Of a stretch of DNA of 64,000 nucleotides, positions 8,290 to 17,500 are shown in pieces. Under the pieces are notes generated by a model that saw only the letters and a program-made list of their open reading frames with translations, was not told the DNA's origin and searched no databases. The position numbers and the translations under genes are program-made. The stretch spans positions 186,001 to 250,000 of the forward strand of contig JBBCJL010000003.1 of NCBI GenBank assembly GCA_037190225.1, read 5' to 3'. Every line of letters starts with the position of its first letter. Position 1 is the first letter of the stretch. The DNA is from MKSF01 sp037190225. Its GTDB lineage: Bacteria; Bacteroidota; Bacteroidia; Chitinophagales; Chitinophagaceae.

Positions 8290-9570
8290 ATGTTAAAGAC
8301 AATCAAAAGAACAATAAAAGATGTTTGGGGTTTTCTGAAAAGCCCGTCAGACCAGCAGGCAACAGTACAGTCAAAGCAAGAAAAAATAAGAATATTATCT
8401 TCTCTTTTGGCCATAGGCATTCCCATTATGATGCCGCTTTCCGTACTAATAGGCAATTTCGACAAACTTGGTTGGGTTAAAGCAGAAAATCATCAGGTAG
8501 CCTTACTTTTAGATCTTGCTCCCGTGTGGCTGGTATTACTTTTAGTAGTCATAATCATACCATTTATCGAGGAAATCATTTTCAGGCTTTTCCTTCGGTT
8601 CAAAAGGAATTATTTACTACAAATGATCATCTCCGCTTTCCCCCAAACAAAAACATACATTTTAAATTTTTGGAATAAAAACTTCGGTTATATATTCTAC
8701 TTATCTGCTCTCGGCTTTGCATTGATACATATCACAAACTTTGACTCAGGCAGTACTATACCTTACCTTTTTCCGATTTTAGTGCTCCCGCAGTTTATTA
8801 CGGGACTTTTTACCGGATACCTGAGAGTCCGTTATAATTTTATGACAGGTTATTTATTGCATGCGCTGCATAATGCTGTTTTTATTACAATCGCATTACT
8901 TTCTGTAAATAAAGAGCCTTCGAAACAAAAACTAAACATAATCACTGATGAATATTCACTAAAAATTGAAGAAGTTAAACGAACCAACACCTCATATATT
9001 AATAATTACAATCAGGATTCAATCATCTTTACAGGAACAGATTTTAAAAATATTATTTCAACACTTACAAAAAAGGATGTTGATCTGATAATTAGTAACA
9101 ATGAGGATTTGTTAAGCAAAAAAATAACTTTAAGCTTTAAAAACAAGTCCTCGGAAAGTTTAAATAAAGACACTATAATTCTTGAGCATTTAAGTAACGT
9201 TTATTCATTCAGGACTGAACTGAAACGAAGCAGGCAAAAAGTTTACCTGCTTTATGTGGAGGACAGCCTGAAGCTTTTTAAACATTCATCTCAATCGAAT
9301 GGTGCAATGAAGAATGTGTACACTTCAGTTTCATCAAGGAATATCAAGTTTGAAAATACAACTCTTGACCAGGTAGCCAAAGCACTTGGTAATGCTTATA
9401 AAAAACGTTTCGAAAGCGATAACGGACTATCTAAGGCTTTTAATATGCAGGTACCTAACGGAAACTTTTCCAGACTTGAAGCAATTCTGAAAACGGATTA
9501 CGGGATTCTATTAAAAGAAGTTGAAAGTGAGGTTGAATACCTTTACATCCGCTTTCCGGAAGGAATATAA
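8290..9570 (+). CDS. CPBP-family intramembrane protease with a long C-terminal extension
   Basis: Membrane protein of 426 residues. The N-terminal half has about six membrane helices and the CPBP (CAAX protease and bacteriocin-processing) motifs: EEIIFR at 94-99, then FALIHITNF near 150 and HALHNAVF near 200, giving the Glu and His residues expected to bind the catalytic metal. The last ~190 residues are soluble and have no CPBP counterpart. Their layout (LEHLSNVYSFRTELKRSRQ, KFENTTLDQVAKALG, then a tgl-like stretch and a final strand) resembles DUF3738 domains, but only loosely. The gene is far more AT-rich than its neighbours, which suggests recent acquisition. CPBP proteins often serve bacteriocin self-immunity or prenyl-protein processing; the role here is unknown. 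Confidence 0.8.
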   Translation: MLKTIKRTIKDVWGFLKSPSDQQATVQSKQEKIRILSSLLAIGIPIMMPLSVLIGNFDKLGWVKAENHQVALLLDLAPVWLVLLLVVIIIPFIEEIIFRLFLRFKRNYLLQMIISAFPQTKTYILNFWNKNFGYIFYLSALGFALIHITNFDSGSTIPYLFPILVLPQFITGLFTGYLRVRYNFMTGYLLHALHNAVFITIALLSVNKEPSKQKLNIITDEYSLKIEEVKRTNTSYINNYNQDSIIFTGTDFKNIISTLTKKDVDLIISNNEDLLSKKITLSFKNKSSESLNKDTIILEHLSNVYSFRTELKRSRQKVYLLYVEDSLKLFKHSSQSNGAMKNVYTSVSSRNIKFENTTLDQVAKALGNAYKKRFESDNGLSKAFNMQVPNGNFSRLEAILKTDYGILLKEVESEVEYLYIRFPEGI

Positions 9571-9664
9571 AACGGCAGCTAACAGGCAGTTTTTTGGAAA
9601 AAAGAAATATCCTGGCAAGCCGGTTTAATAGGACGTCCTGATTCAGGGAGGGTTACAGAACACC

Positions 9665-10546
9665 TTATTTCCCGGCCAGCTTTTCTATAATATTGCCATC
9701 TGCAAAGGGTTCTGGGTTGCCCCTGAACAGTATCTTATTATTGTGGAGTACGATAATGGCGGGATAGGTCACCACACCCAGCTGGCTGCTCAGGTCGGGC
9801 GTACCTGTATATCCCGGGACAGTGACGCCCTTTTCATCCAGAATATTAAAGGCCATCATAAGCGTATCGCGGCTTAAAGGATGGTTGACCAGCATATACC
9901 GGACATTTTTATAGGTATTTCGTTCATGGTAAGCATTGAAGTCAGGCATCTTCCGGAAACAGGCATAACAGCTGGTATGCCAGAAGTCCATCACATAATA
10001 TACATCCGGCTCCCACCGGAACGTATCCCCGTTACGGTCCGTCATTACCAGGCTGTCCGTACCGATAGCCTCATCCACCCTGCCGGTAAATGTCCGGTAG
10101 GAGTAAAAATGGGAAAAATACCGGAACTGCGTTACATAGACCGTTCCAATGCCCAGTCCTGCCAGCAGCAGGACTATGCTCCATTTTTTATACTGCCGGT
10201 TCCACAGCAGCCCTGCCCAATAGCCCAATGCCAGGCAAAAGATATTGGGAATAGCCAGGTCGTTTATATTCCCGCTGTCCAGAAATAACACCTTAAAGCA
10301 ATACACCAGTAACAGGGTTACCATTATATTCATAAAATACCGGTATGCCCTGAAAGAGCTGTTGTACCTGTGGTAAATAAGCAGCGTAAACATAAAGAAC
10401 AGCAGGAGCTGGAAATAGCAATCCGCCGGTACATACCACAAATACCCCCTGCCTGGTCCCAGGACCATCAGCTGCAGTAAAATAAATAACAGGAAGTACA
10501 GCCACACTTCTATAAATACTTTAAAGGGATGTTTTGCATAGCTCAT
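9665..10546 (-). CDS. Polytopic membrane protein with C-terminal thioredoxin domain
   Basis: A 293-residue protein with about five membrane helices in residues 12-138 and an extracytoplasmic thioredoxin-like domain after residue 165. The redox motif is CYAC at 193-196 in FWHTSCYACFRKMP, and the cis-Pro loop is VVTYPAII near 264. It would catalyse thiol-disulfide exchange at the membrane surface. It lies directly downstream of a lipoprotein whose tail has eight cysteines (10604-11251), which makes that protein a likely substrate. A strong hairpin sits between the two genes. Assignment of the fold is firm; the partnership is an inference from position. Confidence 0.8.
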   Translation of the reverse strand: MSYAKHPFKVFIEVWLYFLLFILLQLMVLGPGRGYLWYVPADCYFQLLLFFMFTLLIYHRYNSSFRAYRYFMNIMVTLLLVYCFKVLFLDSGNINDLAIPNIFCLALGYWAGLLWNRQYKKWSIVLLLAGLGIGTVYVTQFRYFSHFYSYRTFTGRVDEAIGTDSLVMTDRNGDTFRWEPDVYYVMDFWHTSCYACFRKMPDFNAYHERNTYKNVRYMLVNHPLSRDTLMMAFNILDEKGVTVPGYTGTPDLSSQLGVVTYPAIIVLHNNKILFRGNPEPFADGNIIEKLAGK

Positions 10547-10563
10547 AGCCGGTTAAAGTTTAA

Positions 10564-10596
10564 AGCTACCCGGCCGGATGGCCGGACCGGGTAGCT
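10564..10596 (-). terminator. Hairpin between the lipoprotein and thioredoxin genes
   Basis: Ten-base perfect stem AGCTACCCGG / CCGGGTAGCT with a 13-base loop that can itself pair. On the minus strand it is followed by TTTAAACTTT, so it may end or attenuate transcription of the cysteine-rich lipoprotein before the thioredoxin gene. Confidence 0.55.
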
Positions 10597-10603
10597 GCTG
10601 TTA

Positions 10604-11251
10604 TTAAAAACAATTGCCGTCACAACTTCCCCGAAATAAGAAGCCGCATCCAGATGGAAGCACATTACAACCATAATTAGCGCAAATCCTGTAATCCAGC
10701 ATCCGACACCTGTTCATAGAAAAATTACAGCTACAGTCATTGGCACCTGCAGATGTACCGCCTCCTTCTTTATTGGATTTTTGTATATAGCCGATCAGCT
10801 GGGTCCTGCTATGCGGCAATGCAAAATAATAAAGCACATCCTCCTCTGACCAGGAATAAACCACAGCCCGCTGCTTTACGCTGTTTTCCATTGAATCCAG
10901 GATAGCGTGATTATCAGGAGTATTGACATACAGCTCTGGTGTTATCGCATCCCGGATGCTTTGGATAAACGCTGCCTCATCATCACTGAACGGCTCCGTA
11001 GCCAGCAGCAGGTCCATCTTTTCTCTCCATATAGCCGCTTTATTTTCGGAAGAGACCGACCTGAAAATGGCTATCAGGGTATCAATCTGGTAATTTGACA
11101 GCTCTTCACGATTGATCCCTTCCCATGATGTTCCGGCCACAAACTGGTGTACTACAGGATCGCAGGAGTACAACGATGCTTCATTTTTCTTACAGGATGC
11201 CATCAGTGAGACCATCACCAATACAACCAACAAATTAATGATTTTTTTCAT
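10604..11251 (-). CDS. Fulvocin C-related cysteine-rich lipoprotein
   Basis: A 215-residue predicted lipoprotein: signal sequence followed by lipobox cysteine at 20 (SLMASCKK). Residues 40-160 are helical and charged. The C-terminal 45 residues hold eight cysteines (173, 175, 182, 190, 195, 202, 210, 214) in a pattern with CSCN, CRMLDYRICANYGC and CDGNC. This layout resembles the Bacteroidetes proteins annotated as bacteriocin fulvocin C-related, recalled from family knowledge and not searched here. The tail probably forms disulfides, and a membrane thioredoxin is encoded next to it. It is transcribed divergently from an XRE regulator. Whether it is a toxin, an immunity factor or neither is not shown by the sequence. 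Confidence 0.68.
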   Translation of the reverse strand: MKKIINLLVVLVMVSLMASCKKNEASLYSCDPVVHQFVAGTSWEGINREELSNYQIDTLIAIFRSVSSENKAAIWREKMDLLLATEPFSDDEAAFIQSIRDAITPELYVNTPDNHAILDSMENSVKQRAVVYSWSEEDVLYYFALPHSRTQLIGYIQKSNKEGGGTSAGANDCSCNFSMNRCRMLDYRICANYGCNVLPSGCGFLFRGSCDGNCF

Positions 11252-11360
11252 AATAAAAAGATTTAATTGTTAATAATACCCGAAATAAAACAGCTTTTCT
11301 CTTGCAGCCAACCAATAAAATGGTATTTTTACCAAATACTTAATAAGCGTTTTCACTACT

Positions 11361-11714
11361 ATGTCGTTCGGTAAAAAATTGTCGGAGCTCCGTAAAAGTA
11401 AGGGGTTGTCACAGGAGGACCTGGCTTTTGAGCTGGGCATTTCCCAGTCATCTGTTTCCAATTACGAAGGCGGTGCTACCCTGCCGGATATACTGGTACT
11501 GGAACGGGTATCATCCTATTTCAATATACCTGTTACAGAACTGCTGTCGGGAGAACATAACACTTTTTATAATTCCAATAATGCGGGTGGACAAAATGGT
11601 TATGTTGTCAATAATAACATCCCTGAAAAGCTGATAGAGCAATATGAAGCTACGATAGCATCCCTGAAAGAGCAGATCGCTTTAATGAAGCAGCTGCTGG
11701 ATGATAAAAAGTAA
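11361..11714 (+). CDS. XRE-family helix-turn-helix regulator
   Basis: A 117-residue DNA-binding protein of the XRE (Cro/CI) family. The helix-turn-helix occupies about residues 5-60, with LSELRKSKGLSQEDLAFELG and SQSSVSNYEGGATLP as the classic helices. A linker with Asn/Gly repeats is followed by a C-terminal amphipathic coiled coil (KLIEQYEATIASLKEQIALMKQLL) that probably mediates dimerisation. It is divergent from the cysteine-rich lipoprotein and lies upstream of the DISARM-like operon, in the same direction. It could control either; a 19-base palindrome lies between it and the operon. Confidence 0.88.
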   Translation: MSFGKKLSELRKSKGLSQEDLAFELGISQSSVSNYEGGATLPDILVLERVSSYFNIPVTELLSGEHNTFYNSNNAGGQNGYVVNNNIPEKLIEQYEATIASLKEQIALMKQLLDDKK

Positions 11715-11949
11715 CGCTCACCCCGGATCACATTAAATACTTATTCAGCTTAACCCCTTCCTGCTTCTCATTGGAGTTGGGTATCTTATCTTCTCTTATA
11801 ACTAAGGCGGTGCGTAACGAGCGCTTTCGTTATTGTGCATTGTCTTATCCTATACTTTTCCGGCGTTGGATGATACATTCCAAATCTCCATTACCGCTGT
11901 CCCATCCCTAGCTTTTGATGCCACTCCCCCATGACAGCCCGCTCAATTT

Positions 11950-11968
11950 TTGGCAAAAAATTTGCCAA
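11950..11968. promoter_or_regulatory. Palindromic operator candidate
   Basis: Perfect inverted repeat TTGGCAAA-AAA-TTTGCCAA, 40 bases upstream of the -7 box of the DISARM-like operon. This size and symmetry suit a dimeric regulator such as the XRE protein encoded just upstream, but binding is inferred. Confidence 0.5.
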
Positions 11969-12007
11969 TAGACTAATAAATATTTTTCTAAAATGTAGTT
12001 TTAATTA

Positions 12008-12015
12008 TATATTTG
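12008..12015 (+). promoter_or_regulatory. -7 box of the DISARM-like operon
   Basis: TATATTTG matches TAnnTTTG. A weak TTTTTC lies about 19 bases upstream in the -33 position. The start site would fall near 12022, only 20 bases before the ATG at 12042 and about 130 bases before the ATG at 12153. Confidence 0.5.
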
Positions 12016-12152
12016 TTATCTAGCAACCAACCTTACCATCCATGAATAATTATTTTAACCCACTTATAATTTCTTCCGGTAATTTATACCTAACCCCAAT
12101 ATCTAAACCTCAATCAGATGATTGTTTATAATACTATTTAAGACAATCAATT

Positions 12153-13061
12153 ATGATACTAAACGAAGAATATTATACAAATCTTTGGAGAAAGTTTGAA
12201 AATACAAAAACACTAAACGTTTTCAACAGTAAAACTTCATGCTTAACAACAAAGCTCATTTTAGAGTTTTACCGCAAAAATCAACCAATACATATAAACT
12301 TTCAGAACTCAAAGGAAAACTTATTTGAAATAGGAAAGCACCTATTTATAGAATTTGCAAATGACATTTATCTAAATCATTACGACTTGCCCGGCAGCTA
12401 TAATGTTGGAGACAAACTAAAAAGAATACGAGATAACCAATACTACGAAATCGTAAAATCCGAGGATAACACTTTTAGCTTAAAACAGATTTTGCGAAAA
12501 CAAAAGACAGAAATTTCACCAAGCTTTCTTCCAAATATTAATTACGACAGACTTACCAAGAACTTTGTGAAAATTGACGCAGGAAAAGGTATCAGCGAAA
12601 AAACTATTAAAAACTATTTTGATTTTTTTGAAAAGTTGAACAATCAAAAAAGTGATTTCCCTAAAACTCATTTTGAAAAGAAATCCGCTTTTATTGCAAA
12701 AAGGCCTTTGTGGGACTACCTAACGGAAAAGTCAAAGATACCATCTATATATTTGCCCAATCCTAACGATGGAAATGATGTGAATGTCCAGAAATCAATA
12801 CCAGCTTTATCGGATTGTTTAATTTATTTCACGCCCAAATATGAAGTTTGTTATCAAAATATTCTCTTGAAAGGAGAAAAAATAAAAACCATTATTGTTT
12901 TTGATACAGAAGCAGATAAAATTCAACAAATGCTACAAGACAAAGCAAAGTTTGGTTTTAATCTGATTGTACTTTCCAACAGCTTCACACCTTTGAAAAA
13001 CGATGAAATTCCTTGTTGGAATTGGTTCAAGGAAGAAACAGAAATTTTGAACGCTTTATGA
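12153..13061 (+). CDS. Unassigned protein, possible N-terminal half of DrmE
   Basis: A 302-residue AT-rich gene that opens the DISARM-like operon. No signal peptide or membrane helix is seen. Residues about 88-98 (YNVGDKLKRIRD) look like a small beta unit, and 175-265 have a Rossmann-like rhythm (PLWDYL, IPSIYLPN, CLIYFTPKYE, IKTIIVFDTEADKI, GFNLIVLSN), as in a helicase-derived or nucleotide-binding fold without a Walker A motif. The stop overlaps the next start as ATGA. With the next gene it adds to about 795 residues, close to the length I recall for DrmE, which precedes drmA in class 2 DISARM. Identity as DrmE is inferred from size, position and general fold, not from a search. Confidence 0.55.
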   Translation: MILNEEYYTNLWRKFENTKTLNVFNSKTSCLTTKLILEFYRKNQPIHINFQNSKENLFEIGKHLFIEFANDIYLNHYDLPGSYNVGDKLKRIRDNQYYEIVKSEDNTFSLKQILRKQKTEISPSFLPNINYDRLTKNFVKIDAGKGISEKTIKNYFDFFEKLNNQKSDFPKTHFEKKSAFIAKRPLWDYLTEKSKIPSIYLPNPNDGNDVNVQKSIPALSDCLIYFTPKYEVCYQNILLKGEKIKTIIVFDTEADKIQQMLQDKAKFGFNLIVLSNSFTPLKNDEIPCWNWFKEETEILNAL

Positions 13062-14536
13062 TTAATTTCCGAAACATACCGAGTAATGAATTAGACGAAC
13101 TCATCAAAGAACTTGATGAGAAAATCACTTACGTCCAATCTGAATTTGGAATTGAACTCAAATCTTATGGAAACATTTTAAGGATTGCCATTAATGCCAT
13201 TCAAAATGAAGCTATTGAAAACCTTATTGAACGAATATCCATAAACAGAGAATTAGAAAGAGGCCTTGACAATGCCGGAGGTTACACCGTTGATTTTCTT
13301 GAAGACAAGAACCCCAAAGAGAATTTGATAAACATCCTTGATTATTTGAAAGAAAATGCTCCAAAACAAAAAACGATTTTAAAGTATCTTAATGAAACGG
13401 AAAAACGTGTAGTTGCGGTATTTGACAACAATGACATTGACTTCATAAAACCGAAAATAAGAAACAGAAAAATTGAGATTATTTCATATTCGGATTTAAA
13501 GCGAACAGAACTTCAAAACAAAACATTAGTCCTTCATACATTTAATGGACAAAAGGACTTTGATTATCTGTACAATTTGGATAATGAAATACGGCTCGTG
13601 GTTTACAAGCAAGAGAAAAACTTATACCACAAGTATCTTGACCAAAGAAAAAAACTTATAGAGCAAGAAATTAAATCAACAGATAGATTTTCGATTTGTG
13701 GCATTGAGTACAAGGAAGTCAGGGATAATGTTACAGATATAAGTACCACTATTAACGGAATTGTGTCCCGTTTGGACGAAATGAGCAATAGGGCTTATGA
13801 AGGTTACAAAAACGAATGCGATTTACTACTGAATGAGATTGAAGAAAAGTTATTGTACAAAATCACATCCGACAGAACAACTTTCATTTTAGAAAGCAAC
13901 GACACGCTTTTTACAGATAAAGGAGAATTAGTTAAATGCTATAAAATTAAAACAGGCGACAAAATTAGAATTTACCCAAAAGAAGAATTAGCAGAAAATT
14001 TGTATCAGGTTGCTATTGAAACCGAACCTGAAATTTTCGGGAAGGTCGAAGAACATTCAAAATTTTGGAAACAAATAATCAGCGAATTAAGAAGAAAATT
14101 TGGCAATGATTTGCTGTATAAGAAACTAAAGGAGAAAGGATTAAGAGTGCAACAAAACACACTTGACACCTACGGTGGAGAAAGAAGTTTGCGTAAATTC
14201 CCAATGTACTATAATGACATAAGGGCAATTTTTAGATTATTTTATAACGACAAAGAAGAAACAGAAATTGATGCAATTTTAAAACCTATTCTTAAATCAA
14301 AAACGACTTACAATAGTACAATGATTGTACTTGGTCGTGGGCTGAAACAAGAATTAAGATTGTTTTTGAAAGAAAACAAAGTTGGCGAAATTCTTCAAAA
14401 GAGAAATCTGAACACTACAACTTTACAAACTTTCATTCAGGAAAATATGCCCATACATACCATAACCAGCAAAGAAGCTCTTGAAATTGAAATGGAACAT
14501 TTAGAGCATTCAGCTTTAGAATTAATTGAATTATGA
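13058..14536 (+). CDS. Unassigned protein, possible C-terminal half of DrmE
   Basis: A 492-residue protein starting at ATG 13058, which overlaps the previous stop (ATGA); an in-frame TTG at 13013 is an alternative. Residues 10-80 are a helical region. Residues 115-185 have alternating strands (KRVVAVFDNND, KIEIISYSDL, TLVLHTFNG, IRLVVYKQEKN) like a second Rossmann half of a helicase-type fold. A coiled region follows, then a C-terminal segment with LKEKGLRVQQNTLDTYGG, SLRKFPMYYNDIRAIFRLFY and VLGRGLKQELRLFL, which looks like a DNA-binding helical domain. Its own stop overlaps the DrmA start, again as ATGA. Position directly before DrmA suggests the rest of a split DrmE. Confidence 0.55.
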   Translation: MINFRNIPSNELDELIKELDEKITYVQSEFGIELKSYGNILRIAINAIQNEAIENLIERISINRELERGLDNAGGYTVDFLEDKNPKENLINILDYLKENAPKQKTILKYLNETEKRVVAVFDNNDIDFIKPKIRNRKIEIISYSDLKRTELQNKTLVLHTFNGQKDFDYLYNLDNEIRLVVYKQEKNLYHKYLDQRKKLIEQEIKSTDRFSICGIEYKEVRDNVTDISTTINGIVSRLDEMSNRAYEGYKNECDLLLNEIEEKLLYKITSDRTTFILESNDTLFTDKGELVKCYKIKTGDKIRIYPKEELAENLYQVAIETEPEIFGKVEEHSKFWKQIISELRRKFGNDLLYKKLKEKGLRVQQNTLDTYGGERSLRKFPMYYNDIRAIFRLFYNDKEETEIDAILKPILKSKTTYNSTMIVLGRGLKQELRLFLKENKVGEILQKRNLNTTTLQTFIQENMPIHTITSKEALEIEMEHLEHSALELIEL

Positions 14537-17500
14537 GTGTAGCAGAAAACAGGAATATAGTTATCGAACGTGTCCGCAAAGAAATAATCGGTCCAGGTTC
14601 TGATATTTTTCAATGCAAAGAAGATTTTAGCGATGAAATTATTGAAGGAAAACCATTACAACGCTATTTTTCGGGCATTTTGTTTCCAAAACAATTGCAA
14701 CCAAACGCAAGTGATAATGGAGAACAAGAAATGAAAGACGAAGATGCAGAGGATACTACAGATTTATCTTCTGATTTTGTCGAGCCTGAAAATAAAGAAA
14801 AGGAAATTTTCGAGGAAGATGAAGACGAAACCGACAAAACAAGCACACAACCGAAATATACTTCAAATACTTTTTTTCCTTCACACTTTGGAATAACATT
14901 CTCTGTACATAAGTCTTGTGAGAAATTTAAAGCCATCATAAGTTTTGGAAACTACAAAAAGGCAAGTCATACAGAAATAAAGATACCATACAACGGAGAA
15001 GGTGTTCATCTTTTAGCAGAACACGGATTAAGTCATTATGTCAATTACGAAGCGGAAAATAAAGTTCTTGTACAGACCCATAAAATCCAACGTACTAAAA
15101 ACGGAAGTTTAACACCAGAATATCTTAGTTTTCAGGATAGCCTTAAATCGTTAAGACAAAATACTTCAAATGATTTTGCTTTATACAAAGTCATTTCAAA
15201 ACTCTTTTTCAAGGATAAATACAAGCGAAATGAAAATCGTATCGAACTTGAAATAAGCATTGCCGATATTCTAAATACAGAAAACCAACATCTTGAATTA
15301 AGACTATCTGAACAACCAAATGTAAATTCTGAAAATTGGAATAAGGATTTAATTGAGAACCTTCACTTTCACTTAAAACTATACACCAATTATTCTGATA
15401 AATATTACATCAAAACAGTAATAGAAAATAAGGTACAGATAACAAAAGACAAATTTTCACTTTCTAAAGAAAAGGTAAATCAAGTAAGTTGTTTTCAAAC
15501 ACAAATAGAAATTGAGAGTGAAAAATTATTGCCTTTTAGAGATTACAAAAATCATTTGTACAAAACCGATGAAGATAAAATGTTGGATTATCTCTATCGG
15601 GAAAAATTAGCTTTTGGAATTGGACATAATACTGCTTGTACTTGGGAAAATGCACAATCGCCAAACACACCACAACCACAATGGATAAAATCGACATTTC
15701 TTCCTGATTATGATGTAAAAAGCCAAAGTTCAGAAACAGATAAAATAAAAGGGGAAATTCTGAACATTAAAAACTTGTCGGTTTACAATACTCATAAAGC
15801 TAATATCATTTCAAATCTTACGAAAGTTGCAGATGCTTATAAACTTTGGATTAAAGATGAACGAAAATCTGCCAACGGAGATGAATTAGGTTTGAAAAAT
15901 ATTATCAAGTGCGAGCAGATTTACAGCAGAATTAGCAACGGAATAAACTTACTTTCAGAAAATGAGAAAGCATTAAGAGCATTTCAATTAGCGAACACAT
16001 CAATCTATTTGCAAATGTTTCAAACCGCACAACATTTCAACAAGAAAAAAGAAGGTTTTGAAGTATGGGAACGAAACGAAGTTTTGCAACACAAATTTGA
16101 AGAATACGCAACTTTAAATTTTCCGTCAGACAGAATACCTGAATGGCGACCGTTTCAATTGGCTTTTATCCTACAATGTTTAGCTTCGTTTGTTGATGAA
16201 AATAGCACAGAAAAGGAATTGATTGATTTGCTTTATTTCCCTACAGGTGGTGGTAAAACTGAAGCCTATTTAGCGGTTTCAGCTTTCTTGATTTTTTGGC
16301 GAAGAATACAATATCCCAATGGTTATGACGGTGTAAATATTATTATTCGTTACACTTTGCGTTTGCTCTCTGCACAGCAGTTTGAACGTGCTTCAAAAAT
16401 GATTTTAGCTTGTGAATTTATCCGAAGCAATTATAAAGATTTGGGAGACAAGTCTATTTCTATTGGTTTTTGGGTTGGAAAGCAAACCATTCCCAATTTT
16501 TTAGATGACGCAAAAAAGAAATTAGAAGCCGTTCAGAAAAAATTAAATAAAGGCGATGGTTATGTAGTCAATCCATTTCAATTGTCAAATTGTCAATGGT
16601 GCAATACAAAAATCATTTCCCGATTATCAGAAAGAGATACAACTTATCAAATAGGACACAGAACCAATAAGCAATTACATAGTCATTGTTTAAATCAAAC
16701 CTGCCATTTTTCTGAACAAAACGGTGGTTTGCCAATTGTTTTAATTGATGATGATATTTACTCAAAACCACCGACTATTCTTTTTGCAACGGTTGATAAA
16801 TTTGCAACATTAGCTTGGAAAGGCGAAGCAACAAAGTTTTTCAACAACGGTTCTAACAGAAAGCCCGAATTGATAATTCAAGACGAGTTACACTTGTTAA
16901 ATGGGACATTGGGAAGTTTAGTTGGTTTGTTTGAAAATGCTCTTTTACAACTTTGTGATAATCCCAAAATTATTGCTTCTACTGCAACTGTAAAAAATGT
17001 AGATAAACAAATTCAAGGCTTATACGGTCGGGAAGCAAGAGTATTTCCACAATATGCCACCAATGCGGATGATACTTTTTTCTCGAAAGTTATAGAAGAA
17101 AGCAAACGTAAATACATTGGCATCTTACCAACAGGAAAAACTACGGTAGTTACCAATTTGCAATTATTGGCTTCCCTACTCTATGCAAGATTGGAAATCT
17201 GGAAAAACTCAACAAACAAAATAGATGCCGACAACTTTTGGACAATTCTTTCTTACTTCAAAAGTTTGAAAGAAATAGGCAGATTTTCCAATAAAATCAA
17301 TTCGGAACTAAAACCAATTATCAAGCAATTACAAGTTCGCTATTTGAATGATGATTTCATTGCGGCAAACAATTACAACAAGCTTTCGTACCGAAATATT
17401 GAATTGACAAGTCGTATTCCCAATGAAAAAATCAAAAAGAATTTAGACAAATTAGATATTCAATTTGAAGGCAACATAAAAGAACATAAAGCCTATGATT

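Larger units (their letters stand above)
11715..12152. other. Leader region of the DISARM-like operon
   Basis: This 438-base stretch marks a drop in GC content. It holds a 19-base palindrome at 11950-11968, a TATATTTG box at 12008-12015 and a short open frame from ATG 12042 to TAA 12129-12131, in the same frame as the first gene of the operon. Otherwise I see no gene. Confidence 0.6.

Noticed and set aside
12995..13001. GAAAAAC as a programmed -1 frameshift site joining the two DrmE-like halves
   Set aside because: The -1 frame hits TGA at 13004-13006, before the second ORF, so slippage here gives no fusion. Coupled re-initiation at ATGA 13058 explains the layout better.
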